The position numbers and the translations under genes were made by a program. A stretch of 64,000 nt of DNA. Source: Treponema sp. (lineage in GTDB: Bacteria; Spirochaetota; Spirochaetia; Treponematales; Treponemataceae). The stretch is taken from NCBI GenBank assembly GCA_016296575.1, contig JAEDJA010000010.1, positions 1 through 64,000 on the forward strand, given 5' to 3'. The notes under the pieces are model-generated. The model saw nothing but the letters and a program-made list of their open reading frames with translations, made no database searches and was not told the DNA's origin. Shown here piece after piece: positions 43,945-55,200 of the stretch (positions are counted from its first letter, which is position 1; each line of letters begins with the position of its first letter).

Positions 43945-45618
43945 TTATTCATCCAAAGCTTCCAGAACTCCGTAGAAAGCTGGTTTAGTCAGGTATTTTG
44001 TTGTAGAAAAGATTAAAGGATACTGAGTGTGTCCTTTGTACATTTCCATGTTGTTAAGCCAGGTACTTTCATCATTTAAGCCCCAGATTGTAACACCGGT
44101 AATACCGTTAGCCTTATCATCTGTTTTACGATATTTAAGGAAAAGAGAATAATATTCTTTGTAGCGGTTTTTAAGCTTCAAAGGACTGTACTTCAAATCT
44201 CCGTTGGCAATATCAAGTTCAGTAATCTGAACATCAATTCCGCGGGAAAGAAAATTCTGGACAGCACTTTCAAAACTGTTTGGTCCGGTAACAGCTGAAT
44301 TAATGTTTACGTGACCCTGCATTCCTACTGCATCAAGGCGGGTACCAGGGGTTGCAAGGATTTCATCAATAAGTCGAAGAATTGCACCATGCTTACCAAG
44401 ATCAGAACGTTCCTGTCCGGCGGCACAACTGTAATCGTTGTAAATAAGCTTTACATCAGCTGGAGCGTATTTATTTGCAAAGCGGAAAGCATTCACAATG
44501 TAAGATTCATCACCGTAAACTTCATACCAGTCACCATTTGTACGGAACCAGGCCTCCGAAGTAGGATTATCGTTGATTGCTTCATTTACAACATCCCAAT
44601 ATCGAATTACATGTTCACCGTTGTTGTTGTCAATTTCCCACTGACGTACATAATCTAGAACATATTTGATGTACCATTCCTGGCGTGCAGTCATTTCGGC
44701 TCTATCTACAAGTTTTCCTTCGTTAGTCCAGTCTTTTGTAAAGAAAAAGTGAGGAGTCTGTGAGTGCCAAACAAGAACGTGGCCACGCATCATAAGACCA
44801 TTGTCACGGGCAGCTTTAAGACAGGCAGCAACGTCACGCATGGAGATTGATTCAGGCACTTTGTAAGTTTTTCCATCTTCTGCCTTAAAATCAATGAGTT
44901 TTTTTGGAGGAGCCCAGGCAAAAGTAAAATCTGGTTTAAATTCATTTCCCATGGTGATACAGGTAGCATGGCGTTTAAGAAGCTCCTGAACAGTTTTGTT
45001 TTCCAGTTCATTTCGGCCGATGGCAAGACCAAAGTATTCAAATTTTCCAGCATAGGCTTGGGCTAGACTAGGTGCATCTGCAAAGCTTTCACGAGGACTG
45101 TCATCTTTTTCACAAAGAATATTCATCTTAAAGTTTTTCAGATAGATATTTGTGTTAGGAATGTCCAGGCCAACAGGAGAAAGGTAAAGCTGTTTTTTCC
45201 CATCCAGAGTTACAATCAATTTTCCGCTTACATGATGCCATTCCTTTGTGGTGATTTTTTCATTAACAAGCTTTGGAAAATTCAAAGAATAATCATTCAA
45301 CATGATTGCAAAAGTTTCAGAAGGATTTGCAGAATCAATGCGAACATCGGCGGAAAAAGTAATATCCACTTCGTTGTTTGCAAAATACGAAAGATCAATG
45401 TTCAGTGGATAACGGGCAGTTACCTTTTTTCCGCTGATCATTGTAATTCCTTTTTCACCGTCAAGCTTGGCATTAAGATTGACAGAGTCATCAATGTCTA
45501 CACAATTTACAGTGTAACGGGTCTCAGAAACCTTGCTGATGATTTCAACATCTTTGGAAATTTTGCAAGATGTAAAGACAAATGCTGCAAAAAGTGCAAT
45601 AAATAGTAGTTTTTTCAT
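43945..45618 (-). CDS. Secreted GH10 endo-1,4-beta-xylanase lipoprotein
   Basis: 557 residues. Lipoprotein signal ends AAFVFTSC. An N-terminal beta-sandwich of about 140 residues (near 28-170, with ITFSADVRIDSANPSETFAIML and WHHVSGKLIVTLDGKKQLYLSPVG) looks like a CBM4/9- or CBM22-type xylan-binding module. The GH10 barrel is about 190-555: MRGHVLVWHSQTP, the acid-base Glu in RYWDVVNEAINDNP, VKLIYNDYSCA, AVGMQGHVNI and the nucleophile Glu in VQITELDIANG. Likely cuts xylan on the cell surface. GGAG precedes the ATG. It follows the cytoplasmic GH10 gene by 18 bp, as the second gene of that operon. Confidence 0.95.
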   Translation of the reverse strand: MKKLLFIALFAAFVFTSCKISKDVEIISKVSETRYTVNCVDIDDSVNLNAKLDGEKGITMISGKKVTARYPLNIDLSYFANNEVDITFSADVRIDSANPSETFAIMLNDYSLNFPKLVNEKITTKEWHHVSGKLIVTLDGKKQLYLSPVGLDIPNTNIYLKNFKMNILCEKDDSPRESFADAPSLAQAYAGKFEYFGLAIGRNELENKTVQELLKRHATCITMGNEFKPDFTFAWAPPKKLIDFKAEDGKTYKVPESISMRDVAACLKAARDNGLMMRGHVLVWHSQTPHFFFTKDWTNEGKLVDRAEMTARQEWYIKYVLDYVRQWEIDNNNGEHVIRYWDVVNEAINDNPTSEAWFRTNGDWYEVYGDESYIVNAFRFANKYAPADVKLIYNDYSCAAGQERSDLGKHGAILRLIDEILATPGTRLDAVGMQGHVNINSAVTGPNSFESAVQNFLSRGIDVQITELDIANGDLKYSPLKLKNRYKEYYSLFLKYRKTDDKANGITGVTIWGLNDESTWLNNMEMYKGHTQYPLIFSTTKYLTKPAFYGVLEALDE

Positions 45619-45636
45619 ATGTTTACTCCAGTATAG

Positions 45637-46668
45637 TTAGTTTTTTGCTAAATCAATAAGGCGGAAGAATGCAGGTTTTGGTTCATTGATACGGTCAAAA
45701 AGAAGACAGTTATCACCTCTACCAAATACAGGAAAATTGTTTTTCCAGCTAATACAGTCTGCAGTTCCCCATAAAACAACATCTTTTAAAAGTCCTTTTT
45801 CGGAACAACGCTTAAAGCATTTGAAAAGCTCTTCATAGCGGTCAGCCTGTTTATTCAAAAAATCTGCGTCATAAACTTTAAGACTCTTATCTTCAAACTC
45901 GTAAGCTGAAACTTCCATTTCGGTAAGAATTACCTGCAAACCAAGACTTCCGTAAAGTTCAATAGCTTCTTCAATCTGTTTTACAGGTGGATTATACATG
46001 TTGATGTGCATCTGAAGACCAACAGCATCAATAGGAACACCGCGGCTTATCATTCCTTTTACAAGATTATAAAGTCCGTCTCGTTTAGCTTCGATAGTTT
46101 CCAGGTTGTAGTCATTAATAACCAGCTGAGTGTTTGGACAGGCTTCTCTTGCCCAATAAAAAGCGTTGTCGATATATTCAGGACCAATAATACCGTTAAA
46201 AAGCGAACGTTCTTCCAAAGTACGCAGATTGAAATGTTTGTCGGAAATACATTCATTTACAACATCAATTGATTCTACCTTGCCTTTGATGTGATCCCCA
46301 ACAGTAAAAATAAAATCCTTCAGACGGCGGTTCAATTCATCTTTGCTTACATAATTACCATCATCATCTGTGAACATTTTTGGTGCAGCCTGATTGTGCC
46401 ATACAAGAGTGTGCCATCTGATTTTTTTGTTGTTTTCTTTGCCGAATTCAAGGAATTGGTCGGCCTTTTCCCAAGTATAGTTTCCACGACCGTCAGTTAC
46501 ATGCATAGGTTTACAAACGTTTTCTGCTACAATTTCATCAAAGTGATCAACAATAATCTGTGTGCCAGGGCCTGGAAATTTAAGCTGGAATTCACTTACA
46601 GAAGTTCCAATATGAAAATATTTTTGGTACGCCTTCCAAAGTGATGGAAGTGGATTTTCATTATTCAT
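45637..46668 (-). CDS. Cytoplasmic GH10 xylanase
   Basis: 343 residues from the ATG at 46668 (TTGGAGGAC upstream; the earlier TTG lies inside that site). No signal peptide, so it is intracellular. GH10 motifs: IRWHTLVWHNQAAP, the acid-base Glu in ESIDVVNECISDK, TQLVINDYNLE, AVGLQMHINMY and the nucleophile Glu in QVILTEMEVSAYE, then WGTADCISWKNNFPVFG. Intracellular GH10 enzymes usually cut short xylo-oligomers. Its promoter contains the LacI-type palindrome also found before the GH43 gene, so it is probably xylan-regulated together with the secreted xylanase downstream. Confidence 0.94.
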   Translation of the reverse strand: MNNENPLPSLWKAYQKYFHIGTSVSEFQLKFPGPGTQIIVDHFDEIVAENVCKPMHVTDGRGNYTWEKADQFLEFGKENNKKIRWHTLVWHNQAAPKMFTDDDGNYVSKDELNRRLKDFIFTVGDHIKGKVESIDVVNECISDKHFNLRTLEERSLFNGIIGPEYIDNAFYWAREACPNTQLVINDYNLETIEAKRDGLYNLVKGMISRGVPIDAVGLQMHINMYNPPVKQIEEAIELYGSLGLQVILTEMEVSAYEFEDKSLKVYDADFLNKQADRYEELFKCFKRCSEKGLLKDVVLWGTADCISWKNNFPVFGRGDNCLLFDRINEPKPAFFRLIDLAKN

Positions 46669-46694
46669 TTTGTCCTCCAAATGTTTCTATAAAA

Positions 46695-46723
46695 AGAGTA
46701 AAACGTTTAACTAGGTTTGGCAA
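46695..46723 (-). promoter_or_regulatory. Xylanase-operon promoter with LacI-type operator in the spacer
   Basis: Minus strand: TTGCCA (46718-46723), 17-bp spacer, TACTCT (46695-46700). GTAAAACGTTTAAC sits in the spacer, exactly as at 19553-19581. The -35 overlaps the divergent bioY -35 at 46717-46722. Confidence 0.75.
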
Positions 46724-46745
46724 GCAAAATTATTTAAGGTAGAAT
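46717..46745 (+). promoter_or_regulatory. bioY promoter, leaderless type
   Basis: TTGGCA (46717-46722), 17-bp spacer, TAGAAT (46740-46745), then AAAAAC and the ATG at 46752. The -35 is on the same bases as the divergent xylanase -35. No ribosome site is close enough. Confidence 0.7.
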
Positions 46746-46751
46746 AAAAAC

Positions 46752-47375
46752 ATGGAAAACAAAGATAAAAATATAGGTTCATTATATACGGTAGGGGCTG
46801 CACTTCTTCTTTGTGTAGCGGCATTTTGTCCAGTAAATATTCAGGATGCACTAGCCATTTTAATAGCCTGTGTTTTTGGATTTCAGGGTGCTGGTGCAGT
46901 AGGATTATTTATCGTTTTTGGCATGATTGGACTTCCAGTACTTCCAAATGGAACAAAATATGGTGGAGGAACAGCTGTTCTTACAGGACTTTATGGCGGC
47001 TTTATTTGGGGGATTTTCCTGGCTTCACTTTTGTGTGGCTTATTGATGGGAAATGTACTTAAAAAAAAGGAACCTGCCGGACTTCTGGAAAAAGCTGAGG
47101 CTGCTGCCAGAGCACGAAAAACCGACTGGTTCTTTTTGATAAAATTATTACTGATTTTGATAGCAGCTTACATAGTGGTTCAGGCACCGGGAATTATTTG
47201 GTATGTAAAATGCATCAGCAGGGAAAACTTGCAAAAGGGTAAGCTTCCAATTTCTTACGGTGATGCCTTTATGCTGTGCACGCTACGAAACATACCATTT
47301 TTGATTGTAAAACTTGCTGTATCTTATCCGCTGGTAATAATCCTTAGAAAATTATTTGAACCAAAAAGGAGCTAA
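46752..47375 (+). CDS. bioY: BioY-like biotin transporter
   Basis: 207 residues, the usual BioY length. Five or six membrane segments with the family core: VNIQDALAILIACVFGFQGAGAVGLFIVFGMIGLPVLPNGTKYGGGTAVLTGLYGGFIWGIFLASLLCGLL. A central polar loop (KKKEPAGLLEKAEAAARARKTDWF) is longer than usual and reaches a final pair of helices with LPISYGDAFMLCTLRNIPFLIVKLAVSY. BioY is the substrate-binding subunit of an ECF biotin importer; no energising EcfA/EcfT genes are present. The promoter is divergent from and overlaps that of the xylanase operon. Its end overlaps the convergent esterase gene by 24 bp. Confidence 0.7.
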   Translation: MENKDKNIGSLYTVGAALLLCVAAFCPVNIQDALAILIACVFGFQGAGAVGLFIVFGMIGLPVLPNGTKYGGGTAVLTGLYGGFIWGIFLASLLCGLLMGNVLKKKEPAGLLEKAEAAARARKTDWFFLIKLLLILIAAYIVVQAPGIIWYVKCISRENLQKGKLPISYGDAFMLCTLRNIPFLIVKLAVSYPLVIILRKLFEPKRS

Positions 47376-48992
47376 AGGCAGATGGTTCTTTTTGCCATAA
47401 ACAACAATTGGTGAATAATTAAACCAGCTGTATCTGGCTTCTTTAGGATATTTTATATCAGGTGAACTTAGGTGGATTTTGCTGCCATCAAAAACAACTT
47501 TTGCTGGAACAAAATTTCCATCCGAACCTGCAATCTCAAAGCCTGTCCAGTTTTCAATTTCTGACTTGGAAAGATTACGTCCCTGGTGTTTTTCCATGGA
47601 AATATAGTGGTCCATACGGTCATTGTCTGTACAAATTTCAAAACCAGCAGAAGCATTTTCACACTGAATTATAATTTTGTCTTTACAAATTAGGGCACTT
47701 TCCAAAACCGGTGAAATAATACCTGTAAAGTCATTATCGTTCAAAAACCCAGTATTTTCTGCAATTTGTCTGTACATTTTACATAAAACAATGGATTCCA
47801 TGCGATCTGCAATACATTTTTTGAATTTAGGATGAATATCATTATAAGCACCCAAATCAAGTGCACATGCAAGATATACATTAGAAACACTGCTGCACAC
47901 TTCTGCCTGTGCCTGACGAATCAAAGGCCAGTGTTTAAAATCCGGATCGTTCTTGTTGCGGTGACCTGGCAGCTGAACTACCACAAAAGGAAGGGAAGGA
48001 TCGTGCCAGTCGGTGCGCCAGTTTTCAATCATGCGGGTTAAAAGCTTTCTGTACATGGCAGGTTTGTGATCATCACTTTCGCCCTGATACCATAAAACAC
48101 CTTTCATTGTGTAAGGCATAATTCGCTGCAGCATGCATTTGTAAAGTCCCGATGGTCTATAAGGATTGTTGCAGGCTTTTGGACCCGGATATTCATTTTT
48201 ACCAATCTGCTGCTGAAGCTCTTCCCAGTCGATTGTTGGATTTACAGCCCACACTTTTTGAGCCCGTTTATCCCATTCTGCAGCTCTTACAAGATAATCA
48301 TTGTAAGCTTTAATCTGATCTTCTTCCGAAATACCACGGGTGGCAGCTTCCTGTTCATCAAGATAAGATTTTAAATCAGAGTCGGAGGCAAGACGGTCCT
48401 CACTCATCCAGGCAGATGCACTTGTTCCGCCCCAGTTGCAGCCAATCAAACCAACAGTTATGCCAAGATCAGAGGCAAGTTTTTTTGCAAAGAAGAATCC
48501 TACGGCACTCCAGGCCTTTTTTCCATCAGAATCCCACTTTTGCCAGGCAGTTTTAGCTTCGGAAGCGTAAAAATCGTCGTCAAGCCAGGCTTTTTTTTGT
48601 GTGTAGTAGAATCGCACGTTAGGATCAGCTGCTTCTGCCAATGCGTCAGGGCCTACTGTACAGTTTTGAAGTTCAAATTCCATGTTGGATTGTCCTCCGC
48701 AAAGCCACACTTCACCTACAGCAACATCTGTAAAAGAAAAAGAATGAGTTTTATCTCCAGAAACACCAATAATTTTTAATTCAAGACCAGTCTGGGCATC
48801 CATTTTTGGCAAAGAGACACACCATTTACCTTCTGAAAACCAGCTTTCGTTGGCTGAAATCACTTTTCCACCTTTTGAAAGTTCAACTTTTATAATGGCA
48901 GGAAGGGTGGTTGTACCAAAAATATCAATCACTTTGTTGCGCTGAAGCACGCAGGAATTACTAAAAATAGCAGCCGTTTTAAAAAAAGACAT
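47352..48992 (-). CDS. Cytoplasmic SGNH-type acetyl esterase (sialate O-acetylesterase family)
   Basis: 546 residues from the ATG at 48992 (GGAG upstream). No signal peptide. The SGNH blocks are WLCGGQSNMEFEL near 92 (nucleophile Ser), GCNWGGTSASAWM near 190, GVLWYQGESDDHKPAMYRKLL near 298 and AYNDIHPKFKKCIADRM near 385 (Asp and His). The N-terminal 85 residues and the C-terminal 130 form beta-rich flanking domains. The family covers sialic acid and acetylxylan esterases; beside two xylanases, removal of acetyl groups from imported xylo-oligomers is the likelier job. Confidence 0.88.
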   Translation of the reverse strand: MSFFKTAAIFSNSCVLQRNKVIDIFGTTTLPAIIKVELSKGGKVISANESWFSEGKWCVSLPKMDAQTGLELKIIGVSGDKTHSFSFTDVAVGEVWLCGGQSNMEFELQNCTVGPDALAEAADPNVRFYYTQKKAWLDDDFYASEAKTAWQKWDSDGKKAWSAVGFFFAKKLASDLGITVGLIGCNWGGTSASAWMSEDRLASDSDLKSYLDEQEAATRGISEEDQIKAYNDYLVRAAEWDKRAQKVWAVNPTIDWEELQQQIGKNEYPGPKACNNPYRPSGLYKCMLQRIMPYTMKGVLWYQGESDDHKPAMYRKLLTRMIENWRTDWHDPSLPFVVVQLPGHRNKNDPDFKHWPLIRQAQAEVCSSVSNVYLACALDLGAYNDIHPKFKKCIADRMESIVLCKMYRQIAENTGFLNDNDFTGIISPVLESALICKDKIIIQCENASAGFEICTDNDRMDHYISMEKHQGRNLSKSEIENWTGFEIAGSDGNFVPAKVVFDGSKIHLSSPDIKYPKEARYSWFNYSPIVVYGKKNHLPLAPFWFK

Positions 48993-49167
48993 AAAAACTC
49001 CGAAAAACATTAAAGATAATTATCAGATAGATTATATCACAAAAATATCATCAAAAATCATAAAAAAATTTGCCATGAATAGAAAAGAAGAATTAATTTT
49101 TTATTTGGAGAGTTAATTCTTACCTATTTAAACTAATCAAAAACATAGGAATCTTTCTTTCAAAATT

Positions 49168-49195
49168 TAATGTTCACAGATTTTGTGGCCGATAA
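49168..49195 (+). promoter_or_regulatory. Sigma-28-like promoter before the giant lipoprotein gene
   Basis: TAATGTTC (6 of 8 against TAAAGTTT) and, 12 bp later, a perfect GCCGATAA (49188-49195), the sigma-28 -10 element; the classical spacing is 11. The ATG is 67 bp downstream. Confidence 0.55.
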
Positions 49196-49262
49196 TTAGA
49201 GATGGAAAACCATAACTGTTTTTATGTGGTTTAACGAATTGTACATTTTTTGAGGTATGTGT

Positions 49263-52200
49263 ATGAAAAACGTTAGAAGATTTGGAAAATTTTTTGCATG
49301 CGGGTTATTCACCTTTCTGTTTATTTTTACGAACATCTCGTGTGAAATCGGTCTAGGCGAAGCCGTTGATATTGATAGACCGACTGTAGAGATTACTTAT
49401 CCTTCCAAAGAAACAGTTCCTGTTATTCGAGACTCATTTGTTATGGCTGGTAATACAACCGATGACAAGGGAGTTAACTACATTAAGGTTACTGCCAGAA
49501 ATGCCTCAACTGGTGTAACTTACGAACCAAAAGTAATTCAGATGAACGGAATTACAAACGGTCAGTGGCAGATCAACCTCAACCTGCCACTTGATGCAAA
49601 CAACAAACCGGTAGATGACACAGATCCAACCTCAGTATTTGATCACTGGGAACTTCCAGATGCCAAATATTCTTTCGAAGTAGAAGCTATAGACTGGCAG
49701 AATAAATCTTCTGGTTCCGCTTCTATTACTCTTGAAATTGATAATACAGCTCCAGTATTCATTGCAAGTAAACCAGGTGCAGAATCAGCAGCAGAAGCAA
49801 CAAAATTTGGTACAACTCTTAAAGTAAACGGTGCCGTTGCAGAGGACCATGACGTTTCATATTTGAAACTTGAAGTATTTGAAATTGACGCAAATAACGA
49901 TAAAACAACACCAGTAACATCTCTTAAACAGACAAACGTACCTACAGCCGGTGGTATCAATGTTGTTTTTGCAGATTTGAACAGATCTGGTACTCTTCAG
50001 AACAACTTCAACACAATTTGTGGTTCAGATGATAAAAACGATGTTCCTTTCTGGGCAGAACTTGAATTCTCTGATAACGCAAAAGAATATAAAAACCCAT
50101 CAGCAGGCGGAGCAACAGACACCACAGGTAACGTTACACGTAGTTTCTATCTTTCAGATTCCCTTGCAAAAAAAGACCTTACAAAAAACAAGAACGTTAA
50201 TGAAATCAAAGAAGCTCTTACAGCTGTAGGAACAAGTGACATCAAAACAGAACTTGATGGTCTGAAAAAAGAAAATGTATTCTTCAGTTTGAACCGTATC
50301 AGTAACCCAACCTTCCATATTGGTTCAAATGCCTACACAAATACATCAAACAGCGTATCTCCTAAAGCAAATAAAGGTATGACAGTTACTGTTACCTATG
50401 AAGCCGGTAAAGATCAGGTAAATATTGACCCGGCCAGTGTAAGACTGTATCTGATTGGACCTATTGCAAATTACACTGAAGATATCGGTAAAAAAGTATT
50501 TAATACTTCAGACTGGATTACAAGCAGTAAAACTCCAAAATCTGCTCTTAATGGCAAAAAGGATTACAATGAATATACATATACTGTAGATGCAGATAAA
50601 ACTAAATTCGGAACAGCTGCAAAAATCCCTGTATATGAACTTGAAAACAAGACGAACGCAAATTTCCACCTTATTGCATCTGCAACAAGCTTGAACTTTG
50701 ACTATGAAATTTCTCCAAAAGAAAAAGACCAGGTAAACGTTTCGCCAAGACCAACAAGCGAAACAGCAGTAGATCTTAGTTCAGGCAGTATTTACCTTCT
50801 TGTTGCTGTGGGAGAAGATGTAGAAGACCACTCAATCGTATGTAAAGAGGATAACTTCTATGGATTCACAGCTGAAACAAGCGGTACAGCTCCAAGACCA
50901 GAATTCCTGAATAAGACTGATACTGATTTAACTGAACCTGAAAAAACAGATAACAAAACAAACCTTGGTATGTCTTCATATACAAATTCAAAAGAGTTTG
51001 TATACAAAGGAAAAACAACCATTACAGATGGTGCTACCCTAAAGGAAGTTACATATAAAGTTCAGATTATTGATAAAGACGGAAAAAAAGTACAGACAGG
51101 TACAACTTCGGACGGTGCAGCTGGCGGTCCTGTTTTCAAAGGTAAGGTTACCAATGCCTCAACTGGAACATGGGAAATCTCATATCCAAAAGATCCAAAT
51201 GATACAAGCAATTATGTAAAAGATCTTGGTGGAAATGTGGGATGGCATGGCTGGGACGGACTTACAACTGGAAATTACACAGTAGAATTCCTGGTAAATG
51301 CAACAGACTCTGGTGACCGTACATCCGGTTGGATTTATCGTTCTGTAACAATGGATATTGAAAATCCTGTATTCAGTATTACTGAAGTAGTTCCTGCTAT
51401 CGAAAAGAACAGCAAAAAATATGTAAACGGTAATGCATCATTCAAATTCGAAGCCAGTGATAATACAAACATTGAAAGCATTACTTATGATCTCAAGGTG
51501 GCTGGAAAAACAAAGATAAGTAACGAAAGCGCCGGAAAAGGTCCTGCTGGAAAAATCGACTGGGATTCTACAGCCAGCGGAACAGAAGGAGAAGAAGCTC
51601 TTACACTTGATGTTAAAGTAACAGATAAGGCTGGTAATACAAAAACCTTTAGTAATGTTCTTTCAGGTTATTACGTAGATCAGAATACAGATAAACCGGT
51701 TATTACACTTGCCTCTGCTGATGATAACGTTAATGATAAAAAAACAATTTCAACAAGCAAGAAAAACCTCTTTACAAACTCTTCAGATAAAGCTGCTAAC
51801 ATTGATGTAACTGTAGAAGATGATGACGCACTGAAAAGAGTAAAAGCATACTATGTTGATCCAGAAAACGAAACATTGTCTGAAAGCGATGCACAGTGTT
51901 TCTATAATTCTGATAACGTTGCTGATAATACAAAAGTAAACGGTAAAGTTAAAGCAAACCTTTCTATTCCTCTTTCTAAAAATGGAAAACCATTTGAAAA
52001 AGGATATTACAAAGTAAGAATTGTAGTTGAAGATAAAAACTATAATTCAGCTAGCGATAAGTTCAGTAAAAACCAGACAAAAGATTTCTTCATTGGTATT
52101 ACAAACGAACTTCCAACAATCCATGTTACTACTACAGATGAATGGGTAAAAGCCGGTTCAAGAAATGAAGAAGCCGAAAAAGCAAATGTTTCTGAAGTTT

Positions 52201-55200
52201 CTGGAAAAACTGTTATTTACATTAAAGGTGAAGTAAACAGTGTAGCCAAAACAGTAACACCTACATACAAAATTGGTAATGGAACAGCAACTCTTGCAGA
52301 AAAAATTTATCCTGCCAGTAACAAGTTTACAGATAAAATCATAATTGCATCTACCGAAAAAGATAAACCAGTTGTAGTAACATACTACTCAACAGATGAT
52401 TACGGACAGGATTCAGCAACCGAAGACTACACAATCAAAATTGATGGAACTGCACCTTCATTTACAAAAGCCAGCATTAAGTGGAAAACTAATACAGAAA
52501 CCGATCTCAGCATTTACTCAAAAACAGACAATGTTGTAGTTATTGATACCACAGCAATAGACGGCTCAAATAAAGACTCCGTGGATTCTGGTGTTGAAAG
52601 CATTGAATATATTGTTTCTACAACAAAGACAGACAATCCGGATAATACTCTTGGAACATGGAAACCAATTACTATCGGTGAAACAAAAGAAGTAACTGTA
52701 GCAGACGGTATTTCATATATTTACGTTCGCACTATCGATAAGGTTGGAAACGTTGGTTATTACGATAAATTTGGATCTTCACAAGACAAGAAATATCTTG
52801 AAGTAAAAGCAGATACAAATAAACCTCGTATCGATAACCTTACCATTGATAAGGAACACACATACGGTGAAAAAGTAACTATAACCGGAACTGCTTCAGA
52901 TTCTGCCGGATTAGACAAAATTGAAGTTTATCTGAATAACACAAAATCTAAAACAATTTCATGTAGTGGTGATAAAACAAGAGAATTCACAATTGATCTT
53001 GATACAACAACAATTGCTGCACTTACCGAAGGTAGAGTTGATGTAAAAGTTACAGCTACTGACGTTGGTGGAAATGATCCTACTGAAAAAACAGCTAAGT
53101 TTGTATATGACAAAACAGGTCCTGCACTTACAGTAGCTTCACCTTCTGCCTCTGAATGGCTTAATAAAAACAGTGTTGATGTAATGCTCAATATTACTGA
53201 TGCAGCAAAAGCCGAAATAAAATACGTATTCTATAAAATGGCTGCAAGTGCCCCAGAAATTCCAAATGCAACTTCTGATTCAAATAAATTGAACAGAGTA
53301 ACTGAAACATGGTCAGGATGGGAAAAAGGCATTACAGGAACTGGAACAGGGGCAAACAAAACATGGAAAATTCCTCTTACAGGTCTTGCACAGGGAGAAG
53401 AAAATAAAATCTGGATTACCGCTGTAGATGAATACGGAAATGCTGAAAAACCAGTATCTCATGTTATTAAAGTAGATACAGCTTCTCCTACACTTTCTAA
53501 CACAGCATTCAATAATGTTGTAATTGGAACAGAAACAGAACTTATTAAAAATGTAAAGACATTTACCCTGTCTGGAGACTTTGCAGACACTGCTTCAAAG
53601 GTAACAATTACTGCAAAACGAAAAGACCTCAATGATCCTCTTACTGTAACATATACTTCAGCAAAAACAGGAAAATGGTCAGTAAGTCAGAGTAATCTTG
53701 CTAATGGAAATTATACTTACGAAATTACAGCTTCTGATGAAACAGGAAACTCAACAACAGAAACTGTAACAATTACTGTTGATACAGAAACCCCAGCTTA
53801 TACTTCTTTGAAAGTAAAATCTGGTGAAAATGCCGAAGAAAATTATAATACAAATGGCAAATGGTATAGTACTTCTACACTTAAACTGAAAGGTGTTTGG
53901 AAAGATCAGTACAGTGGAGTTAAGGAATTAAAATACTGGATTAAATCAGACGGAACTCTTACAACAGAAGCTGCTCTTGGAACCGAAGACAGTACAATTA
54001 CATCGGCAATTGGTGCAGATTATGCCACAAATTACAGCTGGGAATTTGACCAGAACTTCAGTTTTGAAAATGGTAAGAAGTATCTTTATGTAATGCCAGT
54101 GGATGAAGCTGGAAATAAAGGCGAAATCAAATGCTTCAAACTTTATATTGATACAGAAAAACCAGTTCTCGAAAATGTTTCTAAAAGTACAGTTTACAAA
54201 CAGAAAGGAAAAGATTTCACTATTACAGGAAAACTTTCTGACGTTCATTCAGGTACTCGAACAACAAAACCTGTAGTTGTAACTGGAAAAGGTGAAGGTT
54301 CAGGCGGTCTTGCAGAAACAGAAATAGCTTCATCAACTCTTAATGGTGATGGAACATTTACTATTACTGTAGATGGTACAAAACTTAAGAAATCAAATGG
54401 CACTTATGACTCAGAATATACAATTACTGTAACAGGTTATGACAATGTAAATAACCACGAAAGTACATCATTTAAGCTTGTAATTGATGGAAATGGTCCA
54501 AAAATTGAAACAAACAACATTACAAAATTCTACGACCAGGCAACTCGAACAGTAAACGGTGACGTAACAATTCAGGGTATTATCACAGATACTGAAGATC
54601 AGGTTGCAAGCCGTGATATCAGTATTTACAATGCCGATGATGTTACTGTAAATGGAACAACAAAAGCTGTAACAGTAAAATCTGGAAAAACAAAACTTAC
54701 ACTTCCAGCAGGTACAATTACCGATAACAATGAAAACGACAAAGCCAACTGGAACTACAAAATTGATACAACAAAACTTACAAATGGTTCTTACGTAGTT
54801 GCTCTTAGTGCAAAAGATACTGCCGGAAACGAAACTGTTATTGGTGAATTGCTCAAGGTAGATCAGACAACAGATACACCGGTTATTTCACCAAGTAACT
54901 ATAATGATGCTCCAACAGATGCCAATATTTCCGCCGGAACAAACCGTTTCGATACAGCCGGAAACAACAAAATCATGGCATCCATTGTTGATGATGACAA
55001 ACTTTCTTCTGTAAAAGTTGAATACAGCACAACAGGAATCGACGGAAGCTGGAAAATAGTTAAAAATGCCGGAAAAACAAATATCAATAATGCTTCTTAC
55101 CAGCTGGAAGCAGCTCTTGTAGATGAAAATGGAGATGCACTTTTAGCAGGAAAGTATTATCTGCGAATTACAGCTGTTGATACAGAAGGAAAAACAGCAG

